A stretch of 64,000 nt of DNA from Novosphingobium sp. B 225 (GTDB lineage Bacteria; Pseudomonadota; Alphaproteobacteria; Sphingomonadales; Sphingomonadaceae), in assembly GCF_002198665.1 (NCBI RefSeq), contig NZ_MWLM01000062.1, positions 87,659 through 151,658 of the forward strand. Direction: 5' to 3'. Below are positions 45,540 through 54,578 of this stretch, piece after piece. The notes under the pieces were generated by a model, which saw only the letters and a program-made list of their open reading frames with translations, did not search any database and was not told the origin of the DNA. Numbering within the stretch: position 1 is the first letter of the stretch; every line of letters starts with the position of its first letter. The translations under genes and the position numbers were made by a program.

Positions 45540-46773
45540 GGCGTTCCAGCGGCAGCCGCAGCAAAGTGCGCCAGCCGCCTCCCTCGACCGGACCCGAAGC
45601 CAGCTGCGCACCGTCACCAAACCGCGCAGCGAGCCGATCGCGGACATTGGCCAGGCCGATCCCGAAGCCGTCCGATGGCCCCTTGCGCGATGCCGGGGCA
45701 TCGTCGCTCACTTCCAGCACCAGCCGACCATATTCCTCGCGCGCGGACATTGTCACCGTGACCGCGCGGTTGGTGGCAGAGACGCCGTACTTGACCGAAT
45801 TTTCGATCAGCGGCTGCAGGATCATCCCCGGCACGCGGGCATCGCCCAGCCCTTCGGCCACGGCAAAGCGGGTTATCAGACGATCGGGAAAGCGCAGCGC
45901 CTCGATCTCCAGATAGAGCCGTTGCAGCGCCACTTCCTGTTCCAGCGCAACATCGCCGGTCGGATCTTCGGCCAGGCTGCGGCGATAGAACGTGGACAGC
46001 GTCTGGATCATCTGTTCGGCCGCTTCGGTCTTGCCGGTGATGACCAGCGCGGAGAGCGAATTGAGCGTGTTGAAAAGGAAATGCGGATTGACCTGATAAC
46101 GCAGGCTACGCAGCTCTGCGGCCTTGGCAGCGCGGCGGAATTCGCCCTCGCGGCGTTCGGCGGCGCGGGCCTGTTCGGCATTGGCGAGCGCGAAATAGAG
46201 CGCCGCCCAGGCGATCAGCAGGAAATAGCGGCCCAGCGCCACATCGGTCAGCTGGCGCCAGCGGTTGTCCTCTACCGTCTGGGCATCGATGGTAATCGCC
46301 GGAGTGGCCGGGTCGGTCGGTTCAGCATCGGCCGGGGGCACCGGAGCGGACGGGGCCAGCACTTCCTTGCGGTCAAGCGGATCAACCAGCAGGTTGCCGC
46401 TTTCATCGCTGCGCACGCTCAGCCCTTCACGTTCGCCGATCTTGGCCACCACCTGGCCTTCGATCGAGGCAAACACCCACTGGTTGATTGCCGCCAGCAG
46501 CAGCGAGGCCGGCAGCGTCATCAGCAACACCGCCACGATCTTGTGCCGCACGGGCTGCGGATCGAGCAGCCGCAGCAGCGGCCAGAGCGCCAGCGTGACT
46601 GCCATCGAAGCCAGGATCACCAGCATCCGCCGCCACAGCAGCGCATCGAGCAGTTCCAGCCCGACCAGCCAGCCGCGCAGCGTGGCGAGCACGAAATAGG
46701 TCAGCCACAGCGCCACGATCGAGGCGAGCACGGTGCGCACGGGAACGCGCAGCAAGGCGGCAGAAGGATCCAT
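45529..46773 (-). CDS. LytS/YehU-type sensor histidine kinase (second pair)
   Basis: The 414 residues have several N-terminal hydrophobic segments (about 12-105), a long loop (about 110-180) and a membrane segment near 190. The kinase domain has YQVNPHFLFNTLNSL with the His phospho-acceptor and a HATPase with IENSVKYGV and GIGLANVRDRL. It overlaps the response regulator start. The operon is transcribed on the minus strand with an upstream gap of 570 bases. Confidence 0.92.
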   Translation of the reverse strand: MDPSAALLRVPVRTVLASIVALWLTYFVLATLRGWLVGLELLDALLWRRMLVILASMAVTLALWPLLRLLDPQPVRHKIVAVLLMTLPASLLLAAINQWVFASIEGQVVAKIGEREGLSVRSDESGNLLVDPLDRKEVLAPSAPVPPADAEPTDPATPAITIDAQTVEDNRWRQLTDVALGRYFLLIAWAALYFALANAEQARAAERREGEFRRAAKAAELRSLRYQVNPHFLFNTLNSLSALVITGKTEAAEQMIQTLSTFYRRSLAEDPTGDVALEQEVALQRLYLEIEALRFPDRLITRFAVAEGLGDARVPGMILQPLIENSVKYGVSATNRAVTVTMSAREEYGRLVLEVSDDAPASRKGPSDGFGIGLANVRDRLAARFGDGAQLASGPVEGGGWRTLLRLPLERHAG

Positions 46774-46878
46774 TCAGCCGCAAGGTTACCGCGCTTTGCC
46801 CCGCTAAGGCCAGCAGCTTGGTCGAAAGGACTCGCGCGTTGGTCGAGTGGAGCCAGAAGAGCGAAGGCCTGAAACCAA

Positions 46879-46942
46879 CCTGCATCAACCGCAAATGACC
46901 CCTCCCGTTTCGGGAGGGACTATGAGTGCTGATTGACGCAGG
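46879..46942. repeat. Nested hairpin element in the 46774-47345 gap
   Basis: An outer stem (46879-46888 with 46933-46942, CCTGCATCAA against TTGACGCAGG, one mismatch) encloses an inner CCCTCCC/GGGAGGG hairpin with loop GTTTC. The gap of about 570 bases contains this element and the GCAGAGGC inverted repeat and otherwise no supported gene. The inner hairpin could act as a terminator, but there is no long T-tract. Confidence 0.5.
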
Positions 46943-47071
46943 CTCGTAGGAGTAACTGTGGGAACCTCCGGCTCGGCCACTCCTCTCCGCGCCGCAGGCG
47001 CTGATTACGCTTTCGACCATCCGTTTGACGCGATGCTGGAGAAGAACAAAGGCTTCGCCGTATGCGCTACC

Positions 47072-47211
47072 TCTCTGCGCCTCTTTTCTGCCTCTGCGCC
47101 TCTGCGTGAACCATTCAAACCGCGCAGTCCGCCCGCCCCGTGGCCGGACAAGCACATGATGGACCAGATTAGTTCACGCAGAGGCGCAGAGGCAGAAAAG
47201 AGGCGCAGAGA
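47072..47211. repeat. Inverted-repeat pair of the GCAGAGGC family, locus B
   Basis: The left arm (47072-47111) is the exact reverse complement of the right arm (47172-47211), 40 bases each, separated by 60 bases. The arms contain tandem GCAGAGGC-like units. Locus A at 137-313 has the same units but with outer ends GTTCAC, so the orientation is reversed. No coding capacity was seen. This is a dispersed repeat family. Confidence 0.85.
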
Positions 47212-47345
47212 AGGTGGTTCTTGCGGCGCAGCCACCCTTGATCCCCAATGATCGCTTCAAACGCATCACATACCAAGCTGCAATGGCGGCAACGCACCTC
47301 TTCCGTCTCGCTGCGCGAGCCACCTCCCCCAGCGTCGAAGGATGA

Positions 47346-48866
47346 TCACCCCAGCAAATGCTCCTTGGCGATCTTGTCCTTCCAGACCAGCGGGGCGAGC
47401 TGGTGGACATTGTTGCCCTCCGAATCGACCGCCACGGTCACCGGCATGTCCTCGACCGTGAATTCATAGATCGCTTCCATGCCCAGATCCGCGAAGGCCA
47501 CCACCTTGGCCTCGCGAATCGCCCGCGCGACGAGATAGGCCGCGCCGCCGACCGCCATCAGGTAGGCCACCTTGTGCTTTGCAATCACTTCGGTCGCGCC
47601 CTGGCCGCGTTCGGCCTTGCCGATCATGGTGAGCAGGCCCAGCTCGCACATCATGTCGGTGAAGCTGTCCATCCGCGTGGCGGTGGTGGGGCCGGCCGGG
47701 CCGACCACTTCGCCCATCACCGGATCGACCGGGCCGACATAATAGATCGCGCGGCCCTTGAATTCGACCGGCAGAGCTTCTCCCTTGGCCAGCATGTCCT
47801 TGATGCGTTTGTGTGCGGCATCGCGGCCGGTCAGCATCTTGCCATTGAGCAGCAAACGGTCACCCTGTTTCCAGCCGCGCACTTCCTCGGCAGTCAGCGT
47901 GTCGAGATTGACTTTCTTCGCCGCCTTGTCCGGGGTCCAGTGGACATCGGGCCATTGATCCAGCTTGGGCGTTTCGAGGAAAGTCGGGCCTGATCCGTCG
48001 AGCGTGAAATGCGCGTGGCGGGTGGCGGCACAGTTGGGGATCATCGCCACCGGCTTGCCTGCGGCGTGGCACGGCGCATCGAGGATCTTGACGTCAAGGA
48101 TGGTCGAAAGCCCGCCCAGCCCCTGCGCACCGATGCCCAGCGCGTTGACCTTGTCGAAAATCTCGATCCGCATCGCCTCGATGTCATTCTGAGGCCCGCG
48201 CAGTTTGAGCTGCGCCATGTCGATCGGCTCCATCAGCGCCTGCTTGGCCAGCAGCATGCAGTGTTCTGCCGTGCCGCCGATGCCAATTCCCAGCATCCCC
48301 GGCGGGCACCAGCCCGCACCCATCTGCGGCAGCATTTCGACCACCCAATCGACAATGTTGTCGCTGGGGTTCATCATCTTGAACTTCGACTTGTTCTCGC
48401 TCCCGCCGCCCTTGGCCGCGACATCAATGCTGACTTTGCTGCCCGGCACCATGGTCACGTGCAGCACGCAGGGGGTGTTGTCGCGGGTGTTGCGGCGAGT
48501 GAAGGCGGGGTCTGCCAGCACCGAGGCGCGCAGCTTGTTGTCCGGATGGTTATAGGCGCGGCGCACCCCTTCATCGACCACATCCTGCATCGAGCGATCG
48601 GATTCGAGCCGGCAGTTCTGGCCCCATTCGACGAACACGTTGACGATGCCGGTGTCCTGGCAGATCGGACGGTGCCCTTCGGCGCACATCCGGCTGTTGG
48701 TCAGGATCTGGGCGATCGCATCCTTGGCCGCCGGGCCTTGCTCTGCCTTGTAGGCTTCGCCCAGCGCGCGGATGTAATCCATCGGGTGGTAATAGCTGAT
48801 GAACTGCAGCGCATCGGCGACACTGTCGATCAGGTCCTGTTCGCGGATCGTCACCATTTCGGCCAT
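47346..48866 (-). CDS. Class I fumarate hydratase (iron-sulfur)
   Basis: The 506 residues match FumA/FumB-type class I enzymes with a 4Fe-4S cluster. Cluster Cys candidates lie in RPICQDTGIVN, GWCPPGM and the ENKSKFKMMNPSD region. The C-terminal part (DLGMEAIYEFTVEDMPVTVAVD) carries the beta-domain. The enzyme converts fumarate to malate in the TCA cycle. The ATG at 48866 has an AAGGAG ribosome site 7 bases upstream; an earlier start (48884) lacks one. Its dependence on iron-sulfur assembly links it to the SUF operon. Confidence 0.95.
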   Translation of the reverse strand: MAEMVTIREQDLIDSVADALQFISYYHPMDYIRALGEAYKAEQGPAAKDAIAQILTNSRMCAEGHRPICQDTGIVNVFVEWGQNCRLESDRSMQDVVDEGVRRAYNHPDNKLRASVLADPAFTRRNTRDNTPCVLHVTMVPGSKVSIDVAAKGGGSENKSKFKMMNPSDNIVDWVVEMLPQMGAGWCPPGMLGIGIGGTAEHCMLLAKQALMEPIDMAQLKLRGPQNDIEAMRIEIFDKVNALGIGAQGLGGLSTILDVKILDAPCHAAGKPVAMIPNCAATRHAHFTLDGSGPTFLETPKLDQWPDVHWTPDKAAKKVNLDTLTAEEVRGWKQGDRLLLNGKMLTGRDAAHKRIKDMLAKGEALPVEFKGRAIYYVGPVDPVMGEVVGPAGPTTATRMDSFTDMMCELGLLTMIGKAERGQGATEVIAKHKVAYLMAVGGAAYLVARAIREAKVVAFADLGMEAIYEFTVEDMPVTVAVDSEGNNVHQLAPLVWKDKIAKEHLLG

Positions 48867-48981
48867 GACAAGCTCCTTGGGCACCGTGGGGGTTTCCCGG
48901 TCCCCATAGGCCCGCCATTTACCCCCGTCAAAGCGCTTGGCGAGCGCAACTGCTTCGCCTAGAAGGCAGGCGATTGCGCTG

Positions 48982-49003
48982 CTGTATTAACTGTGCAATA
49001 CAG
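48982..49003 (+). promoter_or_regulatory. Short inverted repeat upstream of the pcm-tolC operon
   Basis: CTGTATT (48982-48988) and AATACAG (48997-49003) form a 7-bp perfect inverted repeat, centred 31 bases before the start codon. It could be an operator or a -10 region with dyad symmetry. No regulator is identified. Confidence 0.35.
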
Positions 49004-49023
49004 TGCGGCCAAAGGGTTGAAAC

Positions 49024-49623
49024 ATGACTGCTGTTGCCGAAACCACGATCGATTTCGCCAAGGCGCGCCGCGCCATGATCGACAGCCAGCTGCGCGTCAG
49101 CGGCGTCAATGCGGACTGGGTGCTGAACGCGATGGCCCGCGTCCCGCGCGAAGACCATGTCCCTGCCGATGTGCGCGCCCATGCCTATATCGACCGGGCG
49201 ATCCCGCTGGGCGAAGGCCGGGCGCTGGCCGCGCCGCTGGTCTATGGCCTGATCCTGTCCGAAGCCGCGCCCACGCCGCAGGACAAAGTGCTGCTGGTGA
49301 GCGGCAGCGGCCAGTACCTTGCCGCGCTGCTTTCGGGCCTCGCCGGTTCGGTCGATGTGGTTTCCGCCGCCGATGGTGCGGCCTATGCCGGCCGGGGTGG
49401 TTATAGCCTGGTACTGATCGACGGCGCGATCGAACAGCTGCCCGATGGGCTGGCAGGCGCGCTGGACGAAGGCGGGCGGATCGTTACCGGCCTGGCCGAT
49501 CGCGGGGTGACCCGCCTCGCCACCGGCCGCAAGGTGGCCGGTTCGGTTGCGCTGCAGCCGCTGACCGATGTTGGTATTCCGGTGCTGAGCGAATTCGCCG
49601 CGCCGAAACGCTGGAGCTTCTGA
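49024..49623 (+). CDS. Protein-L-isoaspartate methyltransferase family protein, degenerate
   Basis: The 199 residues align in outline with PCMT: MIDSQLRVSGV, VPREDHVPADVRAHAYIDRAIPLGEGRALAAPL, then KVLLVSGSGQYLAALLSG (described by segments; key sites are the SGSG loop). The usual active-site Ser/Thr stretch after the GQ position is replaced by RALAAP, and motif I has VSGSG instead of the expected GxGxG preceded by an acidic residue. It may have lost methyltransferase activity. The tolC gene starts 3 bases after its stop. Confidence 0.85.
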   Translation: MTAVAETTIDFAKARRAMIDSQLRVSGVNADWVLNAMARVPREDHVPADVRAHAYIDRAIPLGEGRALAAPLVYGLILSEAAPTPQDKVLLVSGSGQYLAALLSGLAGSVDVVSAADGAAYAGRGGYSLVLIDGAIEQLPDGLAGALDEGGRIVTGLADRGVTRLATGRKVAGSVALQPLTDVGIPVLSEFAAPKRWSF

Positions 49624-49625
49624 AC

Positions 49626-51065
49626 ATGATGCGCAAGGGTCGCATTTTCTTGCTGGCGGGGATCGCCCTGGCCGCAGCCCCGGCTTTGGCCGATGATCTG
49701 CGCGGCGCGCTGACTATGGCGTACAATTCCAACCCTACGCTGGAAGCCGCCCGGGCGCAGCAGCGCGCGGTCGATGCCGGGGTGCCGATCGCCAAGAGCG
49801 CTGCGCTTCCTTCGCTGAGCGGCACGGCCACTTTCACCGAATTCGCCAAGCTGTCTACGCCGTCGGTCGGCGCGCCCGATCGGTCGCTGGATGCAACGGC
49901 TACGCTGGGTGTGCCGCTCTATGCCGGGGGTGCGATCCGCAATTCGATCCGCGCCGCCAAGACCCGGGTCGAAGCCGGCCGGGCTGACTTGCGCTCGGCC
50001 GAAAGCGGCGTGTTCAGCCAGACGGTCGCGGCCTATATGGACGTGCTGCTGGGCCAGCGCGTGGTCGCGCTCAACCGCAACCAGGTCGATGTGCTCAAGG
50101 TCAACCTGCAGGCGACCAAGGACCGGTTCGAAATCGGCGACCTGACCCGGACCGACGTGGCCCAGTCGCAAGCGCGCCTGTCGCTGGCGCAGGGCCAGAC
50201 CCGCTCTGCCGAAGCGAACCTGACCGCGACGCGCGAACGCTATATCCAGGTCGTCGGCAAGGAACCGGTCGATCTGCAGGCCCCGCCGCCGCTGCCCGGC
50301 TTGCCCGCCAGCGTCGAGCAGGCGGTGCAGACCGCGCTGGACAGCAATCCCGATCTGCTCGCCGCGCGCCAGCGCAGCAAGGCCGCCGGGTTCGATAGTG
50401 ACGTGGCCGGATCGGGCCGCCTGCCCAAGGTCAGCGTGTTCACCAGCGGCGGGTACACCGATTACATGGGCACCAATGGCGGCCCGGCTTCTGCCGTGAC
50501 CAAACAGGGCTTCACGTCTGCCACCGCCGGGGTGCGCGCCACGATCCCGCTGTTCCAGGGCGGGCTGCCAGCCGCGCAGAAACGTCAGGCCGAAGCGCGC
50601 GAAAATGCGACGCTGGAGCAGGAAATCGGGACCGAGCGTCAGGTCATCGCCGGGGTTCGTTCCGCCTATGCAAGCTGGCGCGCGACCAGCGAGATCATCG
50701 CTGCAACCCAGTCTGCCGTCGATGCCGCAACGCTCAGCCTCGAAGGCGTGCGCGCCGAAAACACCGTTGGCAACCGCACGATTCTCGACATCCTCAACGC
50801 TCAGCAGGAACTGCTCAACGCGCAGGTCCAGCTCGAAACGGCCAAGCGCAACGCCTATGTCGCCGGGTTCAACCTGCTGTCCACGATGGGCAAGGCCGAA
50901 TCGCGTGATTTGGGGCTCGATGGCGGCGCGCTGTATGATCCGGTGGTCAATTATGACCACGTGAAGGACAATGTGTTCGATTGGGCAAACGATCCCGCCC
51001 CGGTCGCCCAGGCCACGCGCACCGTTGACACCAAGCCGCAGGACGGTTCAGTACCGGGTCAGTGA
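49626..51065 (+). CDS. tolC: TolC-family outer-membrane efflux channel
   Basis: The 479 residues have a signal peptide (cleavage near ALAD, about 21-22), then two repeats of the TolC coiled-coil barrel: DDLRGALTMAYNSNPTLEAARAQQ near the N-terminus, KDRFEIGDLTRTDVAQSQARLS, and the second repeat with VEQAVQTALDSNPDLLAARQRS (described by segment). It forms the exit duct of tripartite pumps and type I secretion systems. It follows pcm and precedes the popZ gene. No pump genes are adjacent. Confidence 0.93.
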   Translation: MMRKGRIFLLAGIALAAAPALADDLRGALTMAYNSNPTLEAARAQQRAVDAGVPIAKSAALPSLSGTATFTEFAKLSTPSVGAPDRSLDATATLGVPLYAGGAIRNSIRAAKTRVEAGRADLRSAESGVFSQTVAAYMDVLLGQRVVALNRNQVDVLKVNLQATKDRFEIGDLTRTDVAQSQARLSLAQGQTRSAEANLTATRERYIQVVGKEPVDLQAPPPLPGLPASVEQAVQTALDSNPDLLAARQRSKAAGFDSDVAGSGRLPKVSVFTSGGYTDYMGTNGGPASAVTKQGFTSATAGVRATIPLFQGGLPAAQKRQAEARENATLEQEIGTERQVIAGVRSAYASWRATSEIIAATQSAVDAATLSLEGVRAENTVGNRTILDILNAQQELLNAQVQLETAKRNAYVAGFNLLSTMGKAESRDLGLDGGALYDPVVNYDHVKDNVFDWANDPAPVAQATRTVDTKPQDGSVPGQ

Positions 51066-51105
51066 TTCTGTCCCGCTGCGGGACCGCTCTGGGGGTAAGT
51101 GGGCG

Positions 51106-51555
51106 ATGCGTCAGGCCGGTGAACCGTCGGTTGAGGAAATTCTTGAATCGATCAAGAAGGTGATCGCGCGTGACAACCGAGTCGGCGCGGCCGAAGTGCG
51201 GCGCGAACGTGAGGATCGCGGCATGACCGTGGCCGACGATGCGGACGACGCTGACGAAGTGCTCGAACTCGATGCCGAAGCCGTGCTGATCGAAGATCAG
51301 GACAGCGCCGCCGATGCTCCCTTGCTGACCAGTGATGCCGCCAGCTCGATGCGCGAATCACTCGCCGCGCTGGCCATGCTGGCCGAACCGTCGGCCCGCC
51401 CGCAGATCGTCCGGTCGGGCGAAACCTCGCTCGAAGGGCTGGCGCGCGAACTGCTGCGTCCGGCGCTGGCCGAATGGCTCGACACCAATCTGCCGCCGCT
51501 GGTCGAACGGATGGTTGCGGCGGAAATCGCGCGGATCGTCGGCAAGAAGGGCTGA
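51106..51555 (+). CDS. popZ: PopZ-like cell-pole organising protein (DUF2497)
   Basis: The 149 residues match DUF2497. The N-terminal region GEPSVEEILESIKKVIARD binds partners, the middle is acidic and Pro/Ala-poor (about 40-90, rich in Asp/Glu), and the C-terminal region LEGLARELLRPALAEWLD, then LPPLVERMVAAEIARIV (segments) forms oligomers. In Caulobacter PopZ anchors the centromere-ParB complex at the pole. It is shorter than Caulobacter PopZ (177). The ATG at 51106 has a GGGGG site upstream. mipZ at 20255-21136 is a functional partner in the same process. Confidence 0.85.
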   Translation: MRQAGEPSVEEILESIKKVIARDNRVGAAEVRREREDRGMTVADDADDADEVLELDAEAVLIEDQDSAADAPLLTSDAASSMRESLAALAMLAEPSARPQIVRSGETSLEGLARELLRPALAEWLDTNLPPLVERMVAAEIARIVGKKG

Positions 51556-51595
51556 AGCCTTTCCAGCAGGGGGGCTTGGCGCTACCCTTGCCTGC

Positions 51596-53698
51596 ATGAA
51601 GCACATCACCACCGCGCTCAGCGCGCTCGCCTTTGCCCTGTGCGCCGCACCCGCCGCCGCACAGACCCCGCGCACCATGTCGGTCGAAGACCTGCTGACC
51701 CTGAAGCGGATCGCCGCGCCGGTCGCTTCGCCCGATGGCAAATGGGTGGTCTGGCAGCAAACCGATACCGATCCCGCCAGCTACAAGCGCGCTGCCGGGC
51801 TGTGGCGCGTGCCTGCCAAGGGCGGAACGGCACAGCGCATCGCCGACTTGCCCGACGCGGGAGAAAACAGCCCGGCGTTCAGCCCCGATGGCCAGCGGCT
51901 CTATTTCCTTTCCGGCAAGTCGGGCAGCGACCAGCTGTGGCTGCTTGATCTCACCACTGCCGGAGCGCAGCCGGTGCAGGCCAGCGCGTTCAAAACCGAT
52001 GTCGCGGGCTTCCTGCTCTCGCCCGATGGCAAGCGCGTGCTGGTCTGGGGCGATGTCGCACGCGATTGCCCCACGCTGGGCTGCGAACATAGCGGCGACA
52101 CCAGCCAGCCCGGCCCCGGCAGCGGGCGGCATTTCAAGGACGGCGCTGGCTTTGTCCGGCACTGGGACGCGTGGGAAACCCCCGGCAACTACAGCCGCGG
52201 CTTTGCCCTGGCGCTGGGTGCTGACGGCAAGGTGGCGGGTGACGCCGTGGCGCTTGACGGGCCGGTCGGCACCCTGACCGGCGATACCCCGACCAAGCCG
52301 ATGGGCGGGGCCGAGGAACTGGCATGGGCAGCGGATTCGCAAAGGGTCTATTTCACCGCCCGGCAGGCTGACCGCAACGAGCCGACCTCCACCGATACCA
52401 ACCTGTGGTTCAGCGAACTTCATGGGGAGGCACCCTTTGTGCTGACTCACGAGAACCGCGCGAGCGATACCTTGCCAGCGCCCTCTCCCGACGGGAAATG
52501 GCTGGCATATGCCGCAATGGCACGCCCGGGTTACGAAGCTGACCGGCTGGTGCTGACCCTGCTCAACCTCAAGACCGGAGAAAAGCGCGCGCTGACGCAG
52601 GACTGGGACCGTTCGGTCGGCTCGATCGCCTGGACCCCGGATTCAAAGGCACTGCTGGTGACCGCGGAGGATGTACTGGACAAACCGCTGTTCCGGATTG
52701 ATCTGGCCACCGGCAAACCAGAACGCCTGAAGCTGGTGCCCAAGGGCAAGACCGAGGGCCATATCGGTAATGTCAGCGTGCTGAAGGACGGGCGCGTGCT
52801 GTACACGCGCGATAGCGCCGCCGGACCGGCTGAAGTCTATCTGGCCGCCAAGGGCAAGCCCGGTGTGCCGCTTAGTCAGGCCAATGATGCCCAGCTTGGC
52901 GCGCTCAATCCGGTTGCGACCGCGCGGTTCAGCTTTGCCGGGGCGCAGGGCGATACCGTCTGGGGGCAGATCCACAAGCCAGCCGGGGCCAGCGGCAAGC
53001 TGCCGGTGCTGCTGTTCGTCCACGGCGGACCGCAGGGCAGCTTTAACGATGCCTGGTCATTCCGCTGGAACCCCAGGATCTTTGCCAGTCAGGGTTATGC
53101 CGTGGTCTCGGTCGATTTCCATGGCAGCACCGGGTACGGGCAGGCCTTTACCGATGCAATCAATCAGGACTGGGGCGGCAAGCCGCTGGAAGACTTGCAG
53201 AAAGGGCTCGCTGCGGCGCTGGCCAAAGATGCGCAGCTCGATGGCAGTAACGCCTGCGCGTTGGGGGCCAGTTATGGCGGCTACATGATGAACTGGATCG
53301 CGGGCCAGTGGCCCGACCGATTCAAGTGTCTGGTCCAGCACGACGGCGTGTTCGATGCCCGCGCGATGGCCTATGAAACCGAGGAACTGTGGTTCGACGA
53401 ATGGGAACACGGCGGCCACCCCTATTACGAGGCGCCCGAGGCGTTCGAAAAGTGGAACCCGGTGAACCATGTCGCCAAGTGGCAGAGCCCGATGCTGGTA
53501 ATCACCAGCGAGAAGGACTTCCGCATCCCCTACACGCAGGGGCTGGCCACATTCACTGCCCTGCAGCGGCGCGGCATCCCCAGCGAACTGCTGGTGTTCC
53601 CGGATGAGAACCATTGGGTGCTGAAGCCCAAGAATTCCAAGCAGTGGCACCAAACCGTGATGAGCTGGCTGGACCGCTGGCTGAAGAAAGGCCAATAG
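51596..53698 (+). CDS. Exported S9-family prolyl oligopeptidase-like peptidase
   Basis: The 700 residues begin with a signal peptide (ending AAAQ, residue 23). An N-terminal beta-propeller has WD/PD40-type units such as ASPDGKWVVW and FSPDGQRLYFLSG. The C-terminal alpha/beta-hydrolase has the catalytic Ser in GASYGGYMMNW (about residue 558), Asp in SEKDFRIPYT, and His in DENHWVLKP. It hydrolyses oligopeptides in the periplasm. A long frame starting earlier was rejected because the signal peptide fixes the start. Confidence 0.94.
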   Translation: MKHITTALSALAFALCAAPAAAQTPRTMSVEDLLTLKRIAAPVASPDGKWVVWQQTDTDPASYKRAAGLWRVPAKGGTAQRIADLPDAGENSPAFSPDGQRLYFLSGKSGSDQLWLLDLTTAGAQPVQASAFKTDVAGFLLSPDGKRVLVWGDVARDCPTLGCEHSGDTSQPGPGSGRHFKDGAGFVRHWDAWETPGNYSRGFALALGADGKVAGDAVALDGPVGTLTGDTPTKPMGGAEELAWAADSQRVYFTARQADRNEPTSTDTNLWFSELHGEAPFVLTHENRASDTLPAPSPDGKWLAYAAMARPGYEADRLVLTLLNLKTGEKRALTQDWDRSVGSIAWTPDSKALLVTAEDVLDKPLFRIDLATGKPERLKLVPKGKTEGHIGNVSVLKDGRVLYTRDSAAGPAEVYLAAKGKPGVPLSQANDAQLGALNPVATARFSFAGAQGDTVWGQIHKPAGASGKLPVLLFVHGGPQGSFNDAWSFRWNPRIFASQGYAVVSVDFHGSTGYGQAFTDAINQDWGGKPLEDLQKGLAAALAKDAQLDGSNACALGASYGGYMMNWIAGQWPDRFKCLVQHDGVFDARAMAYETEELWFDEWEHGGHPYYEAPEAFEKWNPVNHVAKWQSPMLVITSEKDFRIPYTQGLATFTALQRRGIPSELLVFPDENHWVLKPKNSKQWHQTVMSWLDRWLKKGQ

Positions 53699-53705
53699 CC
53701 CGCCC

Positions 53706-54137
53706 ATGGCCAAACCTGATCCGGCCCTGCTGAGCGCGGGGCGCTATCCCTTCGTCCATGAAATCTCGACCCGATTTGCGGACATGGACCCCAACAACCA
53801 CCTCAACAACGTCGCGCTGGCGGCGATGTTCGAGGATGGGCGGGTGCGCTTCAACCATGGCAGCGGGTTCAGGGAAGGCATGGTTGGCCACCGCGCGATG
53901 GTTGCCAGCACGGAAATTGCCTATCTGGCCGAAGGGCATTTCCCTTTGCCGATCACGGTCCATTGCGGGGTTGAGGCACTGGGCCGCAGCAGCTGGACGG
54001 TGGTTCAGATGCTGATCCAGCAAGGCAAGCCGATCGCCTTTGCCCGCTCCACCCTGGTCTGCATCCGCGATGACCGCCCGGCCCCGCTGCCCGATGCCTT
54101 TCGCGCCACGCTGGAACAATGGGTATTGCGGGCATGA
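53706..54137 (+). CDS. Acyl-CoA thioesterase (hotdog fold, 4HBT)
   Basis: The 143 residues have the 4HBT pattern: [24 protein letters not shown], with Asp as the catalytic residue in the N-terminal helix, and the segment [22 protein letters not shown]. The ferredoxin gene ATG overlaps the stop (ATGA), so they are coupled. The gene is 7 bases after the S9 peptidase. Confidence 0.9.
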   Translation: MAKPDPALLSAGRYPFVHEISTRFADMDPNNHLNNVALAAMFEDGRVRFNHGSGFREGMVGHRAMVASTEIAYLAEGHFPLPITVHCGVEALGRSSWTVVQMLIQQGKPIAFARSTLVCIRDDRPAPLPDAFRATLEQWVLRA

Positions 54138-54511
54138 GCGCCGATCCCGCCGAACTGACCCGCGCCCGCGCCGCGCTGGAAACCTGCGGCGGCGACAAGA
54201 TCGGCCGCCACATCTTCCTGTGCGCCGAGGCCCAGAAAGGTGAGTGTTGCAGCGCCGCCGTGGGTGCCCCGGCGTGGAAATTCCTCAAGAAACGGCTCAA
54301 GGAACTAGGGCTTGACCGCGATGGCGGGATTGCCCGGACCAAGGCGGATTGCCTCAAGATCTGTGCCGCCGGGCCGGTCGCCGTGGTCTATCCCGAAGGG
54401 GTCTGGTACCATTCGTGCACCCAGCCGGTGCTCGAACGGATCATCCAGGAACATCTGGTCGGCGGCGCACCGGTCGAAGAGTTCCGGCTCTACCCCGAAA
54501 CGCCCGCATAA
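54134..54511 (+). CDS. Thioredoxin-like [2Fe-2S] ferredoxin
   Basis: The 125 residues contain Cys ligands near 30, 38/39, 73 and 77 ([14 protein letters not shown] and [13 protein letters not shown]), and an end with [12 protein letters not shown], all as in NuoE-like or cyanobacterial-type thioredoxin-fold ferredoxins. It may pass electrons to an unidentified partner. The start at 54134 is in the ATGA overlap. Confidence 0.88.
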   Translation: MSADPAELTRARAALETCGGDKIGRHIFLCAEAQKGECCSAAVGAPAWKFLKKRLKELGLDRDGGIARTKADCLKICAAGPVAVVYPEGVWYHSCTQPVLERIIQEHLVGGAPVEEFRLYPETPA

Positions 54512-54578
54512 GCCCGGACTCGCCAAGCGCGGCGAATCGTGACATCTTCACGCATCATAACGATGCGGGAGAGCGGTG

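Noticed and set aside
45283..46872. Plus-strand open frame of 529 codons opposite the second histidine kinase
   Set aside because: Low-complexity Arg/Gln-rich translation; the kinase motifs are on the minus strand.
47072..47211. CRISPR array
   Set aside because: The repeat arms are two inverted copies, with no regularly spaced direct repeats and no cas genes.
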